This document shows positions 1 through 11,083 of a DNA stretch of 64,000 nucleotides, piece by piece. The translations under genes were made by a program, and so were the position numbers. Source of the stretch: Roridomyces roridus (taxonomy: Eukaryota; Basidiomycota; Agaricomycetes; Agaricales; Mycenaceae); assembly GCA_029378245.1 (NCBI GenBank), contig JARKIF010000008.1, positions 2,232,001-2,296,000 of the forward strand, written 5' to 3'. The notes beneath the pieces were generated by a model that had not been told where the DNA came from, ran no database searches, and saw only the letters and a program-made list of their open reading frames with translations. The first letter of the stretch is position 1; each line of letters opens with the position of its first letter.

Positions 1-837
1 AAGTGTTTCAGGAGAAGATTTTCCTTGTGTTCAAATTCAAGGGCAGCCAGACTACAGAGAGACCAGTTGTGCATGTGGCAACAGATACGACAGGTCAGCG
101 AGACAGTCCATGTGGTACAAGTGACAAGAAGATATTACCAAGGAAGTCGTCAACAAGCCGTGCCTGATATTCTGCGGGTGTCAAATGCGGATCGGAAATG
201 TCGGGATCAAAGCCCAGGAGGCCCGGAGCAAAGATGAGCGCGCGATCTCGCGCGATCCAGGGCAGGTTGTCACTGTGGTTTAATTGTGGCAGTCACCAGC
301 AGTCACCAGTGGTCACCAGCGAGTAAGCGAACTTGGTTTTGAGGCCGTTGCTGCGCACGGCAAGTACGAATCCGGTGATGGTTGATGGCCGGCACCGATG
401 CAAAGAAAAAAAATCTCCTGCCAAAGCTCACTGCTCCCCGCGTCCGGCGCCTGCCGGAGCGGTGACCAGTTCGCATTGGCGGGAGGGTTGTCCGTGTCGG
501 AAGCAGTATGAGAGACCATAAGCGGGATTTGTCGGCGGTAAGCCGGATTTGTCGGTTGCTAGGCTAGCTGATCTGCCGTTGCCGCGCAGAGGGGTCGGTA
601 AGAACGAATACCTCGTAAACTCGGATTCGTAAGGAAAAGAAGCACACGGTCTCGTGATGACGCGACGCGCGTCAAGATGTGATCGCGGAAGCAAATCTCA
701 AAGAAGGCACCAATGCAATTCTGCGTGGAATTTCACAAGAGCTTCTGTACGTACTATAAGTAGGCGACGAGAAACCATCTCAAGACGGATTCAATGCAAA
801 CTGACCCCAAGTTCTAGCATATTCCAACTGAATCGAG
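1..837. other. No supported gene (left edge)
   Basis: I find no reading frame here with recognisable protein features; short open frames on both strands lack conserved motifs. Around 290-318 there is a short imperfect tandem of a GTCACCAGCA-like decamer. The right end is the 3' flank of the minus-strand F-box gene that ends at 838. Confidence 0.5.
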
Positions 838-1986
838 TCACTCCGAATCTGACTGCCATTCCTCCGAGTCCCAGCACCAATCATCCCATTCAAACAGAAA
901 ATACGCGTCAGGGAATGCTGTCTTGTATGTCGACAACCTCGAGTTCCAGATGATCGTTTTCTGCGGAAACCCACACGAACAGAAGGCATCGCGGAGGGAG
1001 GCTATAGGGTCTGGCTGTAGAAACTGCTCGTCCACATAGAGGCATTGCAACGCAGGCAGCGTAAATGCCTTGAAAAGAGCAGGCATCTCCAGCCCAGGGT
1101 CGTCGCTATCTGCAAGGAGCCTGAGGGTGCGTAGGGGAAGAGGTGGAAACGATGGGACTGCGCTGGAGTGTTCTGCAGTGTACGAGTGGCCACTCAGTCT
1201 GATCGTCATCGAGCAATACTGAAGCAGCTTTGCGTTGCAAAGTATCTCGATTGCTTGCGCCGGGAATAGGAACTCTGCGGTGAGAGTCGTGAGTTGGGAC
1301 CAAGGAAGCGCCAAGCGGGAGGGCTCGAAAAGCACGTGGAGGAACGCATGTTTCAAATTTGGCGCCTCCGTGAAAAGTGCGACTGCAACCGTCGCCTCTT
1401 TCCCCCTTCCCCAGTCTTCTACATCCACGCACGCACTGCGCAGAAGCGGCATCGGCCCTACGAGGCGTCCGAATTTCTCGATTGAAGGAAGAAAGATATT
1501 GACGTGCTGCCACCGCGAAGCATGGCTCACTACCGCGTCGATGATTGGATCCATAGCCTGATGGCGTGGACCGTATACACACTGGATATGGAACGACAGT
1601 GGATAGTCTTTCGATCGCTGCAGCCAGGTTTGCAGCTTGCGAAGCTGGATCTGCACCGGCTCGTCATATATGCAGAGCCAAAAGCTGCTCCACAACGCAG
1701 GTGTCGTCAACGCAACGTCTCGCCAGTGGCGGCAGATTTGAAGCAGGAAGGCTGGCGAATTGTAGTCGACCAGACGTGAATGCCAGGGAACGAAGCGGAT
1801 AAAGATTTCGGAGGTTATTTCGGTGGGTAGGGTAAGGACGGGGTATTTGTAGTCCGCGAGATCTTGGCGCAGGTTTTGCCGTTCGAGGACCAGTGAATCG
1901 CCCGAGTCGGGGTCTCGCAGGTGTCGTATTTCGATGTCCAGTTGAGCAATTCGTGCCCGAGCCGTAGCCGGTACGAATTCTGCCAT
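838..1986 (-). CDS. F-box-like protein, acidic C-terminus
   Basis: A single uninterrupted 382-residue frame. The N-terminus (about residues 8-45) is a short helical segment with the family pattern ARARIAQLDIEI. It is followed by the F-box (about 48-105) with YPVLTLPTEITSEIFIRF and then LLQICRHWRDVALTTPALWS. Residues about 110-350 form the variable leucine-rich half, with family landmarks PMPLLRS, LPWSQLTTL and FPPLPLRTLRL. The protein ends in an acidic tail (WDSEEWQSDSE). F-box proteins are known as substrate adaptors of SKP1-CUL1 ubiquitin ligases; that role here is inference. It is the most diverged intact member of the array, and the only minus-strand copy of this family that looks undamaged. 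A truncated second copy of its 5' end lies upstream at 2270-2534. Confidence 0.85.
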   Translation of the reverse strand: MAEFVPATARARIAQLDIEIRHLRDPDSGDSLVLERQNLRQDLADYKYPVLTLPTEITSEIFIRFVPWHSRLVDYNSPAFLLQICRHWRDVALTTPALWSSFWLCIYDEPVQIQLRKLQTWLQRSKDYPLSFHIQCVYGPRHQAMDPIIDAVVSHASRWQHVNIFLPSIEKFGRLVGPMPLLRSACVDVEDWGRGKEATVAVALFTEAPNLKHAFLHVLFEPSRLALPWSQLTTLTAEFLFPAQAIEILCNAKLLQYCSMTIRLSGHSYTAEHSSAVPSFPPLPLRTLRLLADSDDPGLEMPALFKAFTLPALQCLYVDEQFLQPDPIASLRDAFCSCGFPQKTIIWNSRLSTYKTAFPDAYFLFEWDDWCWDSEEWQSDSE

Positions 1987-2269
1987 TGGGGAAGCAGTCT
2001 TGGATGTGGGTGGTGAAAGAATTCAAGAGGGGCACTGCCGCACAACATCAACAAATCCTGTACGACCTCCAAGTCTCCTGTCTTCTCCTGAGCAGGGGAA
2101 ACCTTGCTGCACGCAGCACGGGATTCCGACATAATTTCAACGGGTCAGGATGGGTCCTGGGGAGCCCCGAGCTGGGATGAATCAGAACAACGACTCGGCC
2201 GGTCATAAAGAGGTAAGAACTTCAGGCGCGTCTTTTATTTGGATGGTACTTCCACAACAAAGGTGTCAA

Positions 2270-2534
2270 CGCAACATCTCACCAGCGGCGGCAAATTTGA
2301 AGCAGGAAGGCCGGGGAATCGTAAGACGTGAATGCCAAGGAACGAAGTGAAAGAAGATGTCGGAGGTTATCTCGCTGGGTAGGGTAAGGACGGGGTACTT
2401 GTAGTCCGCGAGATCTTGGCCCAGGTTTTGCCGTTCGAGGACCAGTGAATCGAGTCGGGGTCTCGCAGGGGTTGTATTCCAAAGTCGAGTTGGGTGATTC
2501 GTGCGCGAGCGGTAGCCGGGACGAATTCCGCCAT
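2270..2534 (-). pseudogene. 5' fragment of an F-box-like gene
   Basis: On the minus strand an ATG at 2534 opens a sequence closely matching the first ~90 codons of the neighbouring gene at 838-1986 (start MAEFVPA, then the F-box with YPVLTLPSEITSDIFFHF). The frame changes inside the first 30 codons and again in the F-box, so homology jumps between two frames, and nothing matching the C-terminal half follows. This looks like a truncated tandem duplicate. Its leader, like that of its neighbour, lacks the strongly conserved motif seen before the plus-strand copies. Confidence 0.8.
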
Positions 2535-2597
2535 CGAGGGTGAAGTGGAAAGGAGTCAAGGGACATACAACATGAACACATCCACTGCAATAATACT

Positions 2598-3202
2598 CTA
2601 ATCGTGTAACGCCTCAATCTCCATGGCGCTAGTCTTTAGGTATTCCTCATACGAATCTTTGTATGCACCTACAAGCATGTCAGCGCCAGAATAGACTTCC
2701 AGTCATTTGTAATAAGCGTACTGGATGTCTTGGCCTGAGCGCGAAACCTCGCAATGACCTCCCGGTTGTGCGAAATAGCAGCGAGCTGAGTCTGCTTTAT
2801 CGTCCCAGAGACATGGACGACATTCGGGATGTATCGTGTGCCCTCGATGGCGGTGAGCAGGGTGACGGCTCCCCAGGCAATCCTATGGTGGTCTCGCGCG
2901 ACGCGGATGATGCATATGTTGGTCGTCGGTGAATAGTACTTGACTGTGGAGAATTCATAAGTGAAAGGAAGAAGGCAAGGTGCCTACCGTTGATAGAGAG
3001 GCCGATAGAACCCCATCCGACGTCTCCAAAGTTGTTCAAGACACTCTGTCGAACGGCCTCCCAGATTTTGTACCCATCGAGCTGAGTGGCAGAACCATTG
3101 GATGTCGGAATGAACTCAACCAAAAGCCATCGGTTCTTTGGAGCCAAGTATTCAAGAGGCCGGACAGCAGCAGAACGGGCTCATTACCTTGAAGCGTACC
3201 AT
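2598..3202 (-). CDS. POP5: Ribonuclease P/MRP subunit POP5
   Basis: A four-exon minus-strand gene that no single long reading frame reveals. Exons are 3202-3188, 3135-2988, 2943-2722 and 2668-2598, giving 151 residues (456 nt with stop). Introns of 52, 44 and 53 nt all have GT...AG ends. The first exon is only 15 nt and encodes MVRFK, the conserved POP5 start. It is followed by NRWLLVEFIP, an IWEAVRQSVLNNFGDVGWGS segment, VKYYSPTTNICIIRVARD, and VVHVSGTIKQTQ, all matching the Pop5/Rpp14 family in order. POP5 is a protein subunit of RNase P and RNase MRP, which process pre-tRNA and pre-rRNA in the nucleus. The human protein has 163 residues, so length fits. Its start lies 84 bp from the divergent KAPA-synthase-like gene. 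The splice model is mine but is frame-consistent throughout. Confidence 0.88.
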
Positions 3203-3286
3203 TCGGCGGAGATGGTTGCAGGACAAGAATCCACTGTTTGCCTCTATTCATAAGTCCTCGTTCCCGCACCAGATGTTGGCCCAGAC

Positions 3287-4693
3287 ATGACGAGATCTCG
3301 CAAGTCTATCCCGGAAACGACCTTGGAGGCCCAGCTCCTCTCCGCCCTCGAGTCTCGCGATGACCGCAGCATCCGACGCAGATTGCCAGAGCCCACATCC
3401 CTCTCGGCCGACACGACCCTCGTCGACTTCAACTCCAACGACTACCTCTCCCTCGCGACCTCTCCCGTCCTCCGTGACACATTCCTAACCAAGCTACACA
3501 ACGCGCCAGATATTCTTGGATCGGGAGGATCGAGGCTGCTCATCAACGGCCAGGCCCACAGCGCACTTGAAGCCCGGCTCTGCCAATTCTTCGCTTCTCC
3601 CGCCGCGATCCTCTTCAACTCGGGTTTTGACGCCAACGTCGGCTTCTTCTCGTGCATCCCCCAGCTTGGAGATGTCGTCGTCTACGACGAGTACATCCAC
3701 GCCTCTGTTCACGATGGCATCCGTGCCTCCCGTTCGGGCTCCCACTATCCATTCGACCACAACTCGATGCCCTCATTCCGGGCATTGGTGCTAAAACTAC
3801 TCAAAGAGCGCCCAGAGCTGCAGACCGGGCAATGCAGCCTCTTCGTCGCTGTAGAGAGCCTCTACTCGATGGACGGGACGTTCGCGCCGCTCGCGGAGAT
3901 TGTGCGGGCTCTGGAGCAATATTTCCCGCACGGGAACGGTTACCTCGTCGTCGACGAAGCACACTCGACTGGGATCTACGGTCCTCGGGGACGAGGACGC
4001 GTAGCCCAGCTCGGTCTTGAAAACAAGGTCCTCGCACGTCTCCATACGTTCGGCAAGGCACTCGCAGCCACTGGAGGTGCGCCTCCTTTTCCCGTTCCTT
4101 TGCCATTCTAACGAAATCTCCAGCCGTTATACTAACAAGCCCACTAATCCGCGACTACCTACTCAACTACGCCCGGTCCTTAATCTACACTACATCTCTC
4201 AGCTTTGCCAATATCATCGCTGCGGACAGCTCATTCGATTTACTCATGGACGGGACAGCGCAGGACGTGAGCACTCTATAATTTTTCTTCCTCTCCCCAT
4301 CTTAAAATCGTACAGCTCGCCACAAAAGTCCTCGACCTCTCCCAATACTTCGTCTCCTCCATCCGCCCGCGCCTCCGGGAAATCCCAATACACCTCCTCT
4401 CCCTGCCTTTACACCTGCAGAACTCGACTGCCCTCGCCTCCCCCATCGTGCCCATGATGACGTCCCTCCCCCGTCCTCTATCCGCCCATCTCCTCCAACT
4501 GGGCATGAACGCGCGTCCGATCACGTGGCCCACGGTGCCCAAAGGCAAAGACCGCGTCCGAGTGTGTCTGCACGCAGGCAACACGCGGGACGACGTCGAC
4601 CGGTTGGTGAATGGGATGATCCAATGGGCCGAAAAAGAGAGGGTAGCTGCATCCTCCAAGCCTCGCACGCAAACCGTGCAAAGCAAGCTGTAA
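3287..4693 (+). CDS. bioF: 8-amino-7-oxononanoate (KAPA) synthase-like PLP enzyme
   Basis: Three exons: 3287-4076, 4124-4266 and 4316-4693; introns of 47 and 49 nt. The product is 436 residues. It is a fold-type I PLP enzyme of the alpha-oxoamine synthase family: FNSNDYLSLA near the N-terminus, LGSGGSRLLINGQAHSALE, the VAVESLYSMDG stretch, VVDEAHSTG (PLP-contacting Asp/His), and HTFGKALAATGG holding the Schiff-base lysine. The family condenses pimeloyl-CoA or a related thioester with alanine in biotin synthesis. Other family members (5-aminolevulinate synthase, serine palmitoyltransferase) are longer or carry different signatures, so a KAPA-synthase-like role is preferred, though substrate is inferred. 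No mitochondrial presequence is obvious. It converges on IML1, with only 23 bp between the two stop codons. Confidence 0.85.
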
Positions 4694-4716
4694 ATATATA
4701 ATAGAATGTATAACTT

Positions 4717-7700
4717 TTAGATGGATAACGGAGGCGGATCTTCTGGAGCTGGTGTGAGTAGTGCGAGTTCATCGTCGTAGAACCCCTTGAGCGCTTTTTC
4801 GTCGCTGCAGAAATTCGCAAGATTCACGCGAATTGCGTCAGCCTCGGCAGCCGGCCTCTTGTCCTTGTTCTTCATCCTCCCAGTGCCAATGAGCCGATTA
4901 GTGAGAAAGAGGAATCCCTTCTCCCCACCGAGAACCTGCACAAACGCCACCCCCGAACGATGCACAAACTGCGAATACTTGAATGGCTCGCGGCGGTACG
5001 AGTACACCACGTCCACGTTGGGCGGGTACAACTCTCCCGCCTCAATGTCGACGAGAAAGTCAAACTTTCGCAGCAACGCATACTCGAAATATTGCGCCGT
5101 ATGCGTTCCCGGAGCAACGCGCCTCTCTAAACCCGGCACGAGGGGCGGAGCCACGGCCAGTCGCATGGGGAAACACGACTGAAAGGCATTCCGCTGGCGT
5201 ATATCACTAATCTGCTTGACGTAGGCCTCGACGAGCTTGAGCCCATATCTCTCGATCGTGCGATTCCACTGCCGGAGCTGATCCTCGATACATCGCGCCG
5301 TCGCACCGATCCACTGGAGTTCAAAGTGAAAGACCGTGCCTGGGTTGTGGATGATGTCGTGGTGGAGAATGACTGATTCAGCTTGGTCGCTGCGTTTTGA
5401 AGAGTCAATGTCGATGACCATGCTTTGGCTCAATATGAGTCGTTTTTTGGGTTGCTTGGACGAAGGGCTGAAATTTCTGGTAGAAGAGGTCGGCGGGGCG
5501 GTCCCCAAGTCGACGCCACCAATCAATCGACGAGAACCAAACCAGCCCCGCGGCGTCATCATAACAGCGTGCTCGCCTTTGAGCCGGTAAAAGTAGTGCC
5601 TGCAAAGTTTGTCAGCAACACGCAGAGGAATGAAAACATACAACTTACCCATCCAGGAATCCATGATGCCCACGACAATGCTCAAAAAGCCCTTGCTCTT
5701 CCAACTTGACCCCCCATTCCGTGCCTTGCGCCCTCGACGACACGTCCCGGAATTCCCTCACAAGCCACGACACAAAATCAAAGCCCGTAAAAGAATGAGG
5801 ATACTGCGACCGATGCCACTGATAATGCTTTATCGGAACCCCATCCTCCTCCCTCATCGCCGCCGCAATAGCAGAAAGCGACATCTCCGCAATCTCCCGC
5901 TCGCTCTTCATCTTCTTGCGTAACGGACCCGCAGCATGAATCTGGTCTAGCTGCTCCATCAACGCCTCGTCCAGAACCGACACGGCCGGATTCAGCGTCG
6001 TCCACAAGAACCGAACTGGCGGTGGAGGAGTCTTCTCGTCCGGGGGCCGCCAGCGAAGCTTGGTGAATGAATCCGCGAGTTTCTCGATCCCCAGAATCCG
6101 CGTTTCCTCATCGTTGAGCTTTTCTCCCGATGGGCCGATATTAGACGTGGGTGGTTCTTCAGTAGGTAAAACTACAAAACGTGTTCGCCAGTAGCGCAGA
6201 GATTCGTTGAACTGATGCTCATAACCGGCCACGAGCATGTCGAGACTGGGAAGCTATAAGCATTCGTAATAACGCGATGAACAGAAAAACAGACCTGTTC
6301 CAGCCATAATTGTCGAGGCCATGGGAGGTGAACACGAGCGACTGCTCCGTATACCCGCCACCCAATTTCGGCCATATAAGACATTGATACGGAAACGGCG
6401 GCGTCTGCGGCATCCTACGCACATACCGCCGCACCTGAATCGCCTCGTCCGCAGCCGAATACGCAATCCGATGTATCTCATTGCTCATACTCAAATACAC
6501 CGGATCCGCCGTCGAACGCAAAACATCTGCCGCTCCACTCGGTTTCGGCGTCAACTGCTCGTCCTCTGGCGCGAACGACTTGCTCAGTCTGGATGATGGA
6601 ATTCGTGGAGGAGGATCCACTTTCCGCGGGTCCTTGAGAACGAATTGGAACCCCTGCGCCAAACGCACAGCAGCCATCCCGCGCATGACTACCAACGCCC
6701 ATTCGCGTCTCACGGCTTCAGTCTCGTCTCTCCCACTGCCCTGCGGGTGCACCGGCGGCTTGACCATGAAAGAATGCATTTCCTTGGGGTCGAGCACGAA
6801 ATCGTACGAGAAGACGTCGTACGACGCCTCGAGCTCCGCAGCGGTGGGAAAGTGCTCGACAGTCAGCGGGAGGCACCCAGGCGTCACGAGCGGAGGCCAC
6901 CGCACGTCATGTTTGTAAAGCGGCTGCGGGAAGATGTGCTCCCAGCGCCGGGCGAGCGAAGACTGTGTATAGGATACGGATCGATTCGAGACGAGAGGGA
7001 TTGATGAGCGTTGTAGGGAACGACGAGGAAAGAAGTGGAGCCGCAAGGGTAACGCTACGCCGTTTCCCAAACGAAGCCTCGTCGCGAGGCGGAGTGTTGA
7101 TGGGCGAACGCCGGATCAGTGATGATCTCTGCGGGACCAAAGCACCCTCGTCTTCAAACGTGCGGCCAGCACTGGAACGTTTGCTCGAGACACTGCTGTT
7201 GTTGATCGGCACAGGCGCTCGCGAAGAGCTCTGAGCGACTGTTGGTTTGGGAGCCGTAGGCATGTGCGGCACAGTTGATGTGACTGATCCGGGGCTCGAA
7301 GAAGCTGACACGGATGGCGAAGCCGAGGCAGACACAGATGTGGTTTGCGGCTCACTGGGTGTTCCTGCGCTTCGGAAGGGATTGAAAAGCCACGAAGGCG
7401 CGAGCTTTGACGCGATAGAACTCTTTGACGTAGAGCCATTATCGCTCCGCTGCTTTGAAGTCGCTGATTTGCTGGAGCGGGCGGAGAGGACGGATGCTTG
7501 AGAAGGTGAGGTACTGAGGTTGTTCAGAGATGCGACGGCGGTGAGGGAATCAGAGTTGGTCGTCTCGGGTGGCAAGTCCATGTGGATCAAATGAGGGCTT
7601 TCCTCGATAATTCGTCCAGCTATACGAGAATTACGTTGCGAGGCACGCTTTTCCAACGTTCTCTGAGCAGGAGTAGACGCTGGCGAGATCCAAGAGTCCC

Positions 7701-9526
7701 GTGGAGGAGCGCTGGATTTCCACTCGGGCTGGAGTGCGAAAATATCGAGGTCAAACTGGTCGGCGTCTGCCTTGGTAGGCGGAGCAGTCTCTCCGTCCCA
7801 AATAGGGCTGGAAGCCGAAAATTCAGGCGGCGCCAAGAACGGGACCTCGATACTGGAGACTACGTCGTGTTCAAGCAGACCCAGCATCTGAATCTCGTGC
7901 ATCTTGGACCGCGCAATGAACCGATCCTGTCGGAACGGAAGATCCACTTGCTTGTCCCAGTACATGACCGAAGCCCAAAAAGGCTCCCACCAGTAAGTGC
8001 GCATATTTGCAGTTTCATCATCACCACCCCACAGCGGGTCCATTGCACGCACACCGTCCTTTCCGTTTCGATCCCCGGATGGCTCCAGCCCACTGAAGCA
8101 GAAGACGGGGCTCTGGTGCAGCGGCTGCTTCGCAAGGCAGACAAGGTCGAGCCCAAAACCTTGGTCGAGTATTCTGGTCGTCGTGAGCCGCAACAATTGC
8201 TTCGACACGCGGTAGAAGCCCGTGCCAGGGGTAATGATAATCGTTGCCGCACCCGTGAGGGACAGCGAGCGGTCGATGTAATGTGTTTCGGAAGGAAGGA
8301 GCCCAATATTGAGCGCCTCGAGAATTGGGCCGTCGTGTGCAAAGGAGAGGCGACCGACGAGCCGTACTTCTCCCGCGCCTTCTCCGCCGTCCTGCGACGC
8401 CCGGTGGTAGTGATGCGTGAGCAGGATATCGCGCTGGAAGTCCCAGAAGGAGTCCTTGAGGCTGACAAGGGTCGGTTTCCACTCATTGATGACCTCGAGG
8501 TCGGTGATGACTTTGTAGAAATCCTTGTACCAGACGCCGGACTCGTGTCGTTGAAGCGGGCCTGCAGCGTAATTGACTTCCGTTGCATCATAAAACATGC
8601 GCGAGATAAGGACAATGGTGACGGTATGATTCGTGTTGGCCTCCCGCCACTTTGCGAATAGCGCCGGGAGGAATGAATGCACAATTTTCTCGTTGTAGCG
8701 CTCGCCGTCGCCTGCGAATTCCCACAACTCGCGGCAGACTTGTATGAAGATAGTGGCCTTGGCGGATAGGGAGCGGTAAATGGCCTTCGTAGATGGCGTC
8801 ATGCGGGCTGCTGAGACCTGAGGACCAAGATGAAGAAGTGGCGCGTACAAGAGAAAAAGCAGACGCACTTTCTTACCATCCACATATATCGTCTGTATCT
8901 TGACCGCGACTCCGCCAAGAAAAGCTATGTCTTGGTCGGTGTAGACACACTCGCCCACAAGACGCTCTGCTAGCCTCCACATGTCGCTGCGTCCGAGGTA
9001 TTGGTCTTGGAAGAACAGTTCGACGTAGTCGGCAGAATAGTTGGCTGGGTCCACCTTACGCGAATCTCAGCCACGAAAAGACCCCTACGAGAGTACACTC
9101 ACTTTGGTGACCACCACATCGTTGTTGTTCTTGAGCTTGAAAGCCTCTGCGACAGGCTTCGGGATGGATATCTGGGAAACGATAAGTGGAAACCAAGACC
9201 AGCCATGCGAGTAGCACCTGCAGCTGCGCTTTCACGCAACCTTCATCACGCGGGACGATGAAGACGAAAGCATCTCCACCATTGAGACTCGCGACGCTCA
9301 TCATTTCGCCCTCACATACGCCCGGCCACCAAGAGTGATTGAAGATGACGTTGGTCGACTCCTTGAGATCGTGTACCCAAGAATTGAAAACTTTCAAGTC
9401 GCCAACCTGGAGAGGGACGACTTCGGGCATGGGGCGGAACATGGATTGTGCAGTGTTCGAGCGTCGTCGGCCATATGCAGGCTGGGATTCACCGCGCGAC
9501 ACCGACATGGCGGTGCCACACTTCAA
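4717..9526 (-). CDS. IML1: IML1/DEPDC5, GATOR1 (SEACIT) subunit
   Basis: Minus-strand multi-exon gene of about 1,520 codons, close to yeast Iml1 and human DEPDC5. My exons: 9526-9218, 9171-9103, 9054-8869, 8817-6295, 6245-5649 and 5599-4717. N-terminal domain: VELFFQDQYLGRSDMWRL and the ATIFIQVCRELWEF region. A Ser-rich linker (about 7,100-7,600) precedes the conserved LINPS and RRWEHIFPQP motifs. The DEP domain covers about 5,860-5,590, with FTGFDFVSWLVREFRDV, LFEHCRGHHGFLDG and HYFYRLKGEHA. A conserved C-terminal domain ends in VNLANFC. Iml1/DEPDC5 is known as the catalytic GAP subunit of GATOR1, which restrains TORC1 at the vacuole on amino-acid shortage. One frame change near 6,970-7,010 is not explained by an obvious intron. 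The start could also be the Met at 9508. Confidence 0.9.
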
Positions 9527-9661
9527 ATGAGAGAAGAGGTAGAGTGAGCAGAGGAGAGGTCAGCTTTCAGCCCCATGGCTCTGCGACTCTGCGCATGAGG
9601 GTGTGTGTTGAGAGGAAGTCGCATCAAACTCCAAACAACGCGCCTTGCCTCCGCCTTCCCC

Positions 9662-10753
9662 ATGGTTTCATCTACCCTGGCTGCCGCTCGCGCCCGTATT
9701 GCTCAGCTGGATATCGAGATAGAGAAACTGCAGCGGCTGATGGACCCACTTCTCACCGAACGCGAACAATGCAGCCAAACGCTCGCAGAGTACAAATATC
9801 CCATCCTCACCCTCCCCGCCGAAATCACGTCCGAAATTTTCTTGCAATTCCTCCCCTCGTACCCACATCGGCCGAGCTTTGGGGAGTCTCAGTCGCCGTC
9901 GTTTCTCCTCCAAATCTGTCGCCGATGGCGCGATGTGGCATTGACTACACCTGCGCTCTGGAGTGCCGTGGAGCTCATGCTCGAACCACACGACCATGTT
10001 CGACAACGCCATTTACTCGATATGTGGCTCCAGCGCTCAGCAAACTGTCCACTGTCCATTCGGCTGGAGTATGACATGGAAAACGGCGAAAGGATTGCCA
10101 TCATCAGAGAGTGTGTCCGGGCACTTCTGTGCCACGCTTCGCGTTGGCAAGATATGGAATTTGTCCTACCCTTGGAGAGCTTCCGTGACATCGCAGGATC
10201 CATGCCCCTCCTTCGCAGTTTGACCATAGGGATAGATGATTGCGACGAGGTCCCTGGAACCCCAGCGGCTCTGTTTGCAGATGCGCCGGTCCTGAACCAT
10301 GTGGTCCTGCATGCCAGTTTCAGCCCCTTCTTTGTGAGACTGCCATGGTCCCAAATCACGACGCTCGAGGCCGAGGCTCTGTACACGGATGAGGCGGTCG
10401 AGATCCTCCGGCACAGTACAATGCTCCTGAATTGCACCCTCACAATTCTCGACGGCGACCCATGGGCAGATTCTTCCATTCCACCATTACCCCTGCGCTC
10501 GTTGAGTCTTGAATACATCGCTGGTGGCACACATGAATTGCGCCAACTTTTCAGAGCATTGCATCTGCCGTTGCTGGAGACCTTGGCAGTCCACGAGATT
10601 TTTCTGGGGCCCGATCCTATCGCAGCGCTCTCCGCAGTTTGTCGCGACCGATACCCTCAAGAAATCGAAATCTTCTCTGCACGTATTTCAAGGGAGATTT
10701 ACGCAGGAGCGTTCCCCCTCGCATCCCTCTCCCTTCACGAGTCTTCCGACTAG
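9662..10753 (+). CDS. F-box-like protein (array copy 1 of the tandem trio)
   Basis: Intact 363-residue frame. I place the start at MVSSTLAAARARIAQLD rather than further upstream, because all paralogues start at the same point right after a conserved leader. Residues 9-42 are a predicted coiled coil (LDIEIEKLQRLMDPLLTERE). The F-box runs about 46-100 (YPILTLPAEITSEIFLQFLP, then ICRRWRDVALTTPALWSAV). The rest is the variable leucine-rich half, with SMPLLRSLTIG, LPWSQITTLEAEAL, IPPLPLRSLSL and FLGPDPIAALSAVC. Adaptor function is inferred from the family. Together with the copies starting at 11084 and 12554 it forms a direct tandem with starts 1,422 and 1,470 bp apart. A short intron-like segment follows the stop at 10771-10825. 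Confidence 0.88.
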   Translation: MVSSTLAAARARIAQLDIEIEKLQRLMDPLLTEREQCSQTLAEYKYPILTLPAEITSEIFLQFLPSYPHRPSFGESQSPSFLLQICRRWRDVALTTPALWSAVELMLEPHDHVRQRHLLDMWLQRSANCPLSIRLEYDMENGERIAIIRECVRALLCHASRWQDMEFVLPLESFRDIAGSMPLLRSLTIGIDDCDEVPGTPAALFADAPVLNHVVLHASFSPFFVRLPWSQITTLEAEALYTDEAVEILRHSTMLLNCTLTILDGDPWADSSIPPLPLRSLSLEYIAGGTHELRQLFRALHLPLLETLAVHEIFLGPDPIAALSAVCRDRYPQEIEIFSARISREIYAGAFPLASLSLHESSD

Positions 10754-11083
10754 TCACGGATTCAGCGAAGGTAGTCAACTGTGCTGGCCTCGTGTATTCG
10801 GGCGTATTTCTGATATTGTTCATAGGTTACAGTGTTGTTTGACGCGACTGCGATTTAAAATGAGCGGGGAATCTCGTAAAGCTACTCTGAGACTTGTACC
10901 TACATATTTAATTACGTGTGGATGAGAAAATACGTATCTCATGCGGACGTTGCGCCCTCTTTCTTGCGGTAATTCACTCTCAACTGAGCTTGCCCTAAGG
11001 CTCTAACCTTTTCCGTTTAAGCCTTGCCCAAAGCATCAACTTTGCATCAAGTGCAAACAACGCGCCTTCTTCTCTCTTCCCCG
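10754..11083 (+). promoter_or_regulatory. Intergenic unit: 3' intron plus promoter of next F-box copy
   Basis: 10771-10825 (55 nt) begins GTAGTC and ends CATAG. It aligns with equivalent segments after other copies and looks like an intron in the 3' untranslated region. The stretch about 10,826-11,010 is a diverged duplicate of 12,275-12,490, so it was copied with the gene. At 11,042-11,083 lies the family leader (TGCATCAAGTGCAAACAACG) just before the ATG. No extra gene is visible. Confidence 0.55.

Noticed and set aside
7582..8661. 359-codon plus-strand frame
   Set aside because: It is the antisense shadow of conserved IML1 coding sequence and has no motifs of its own.
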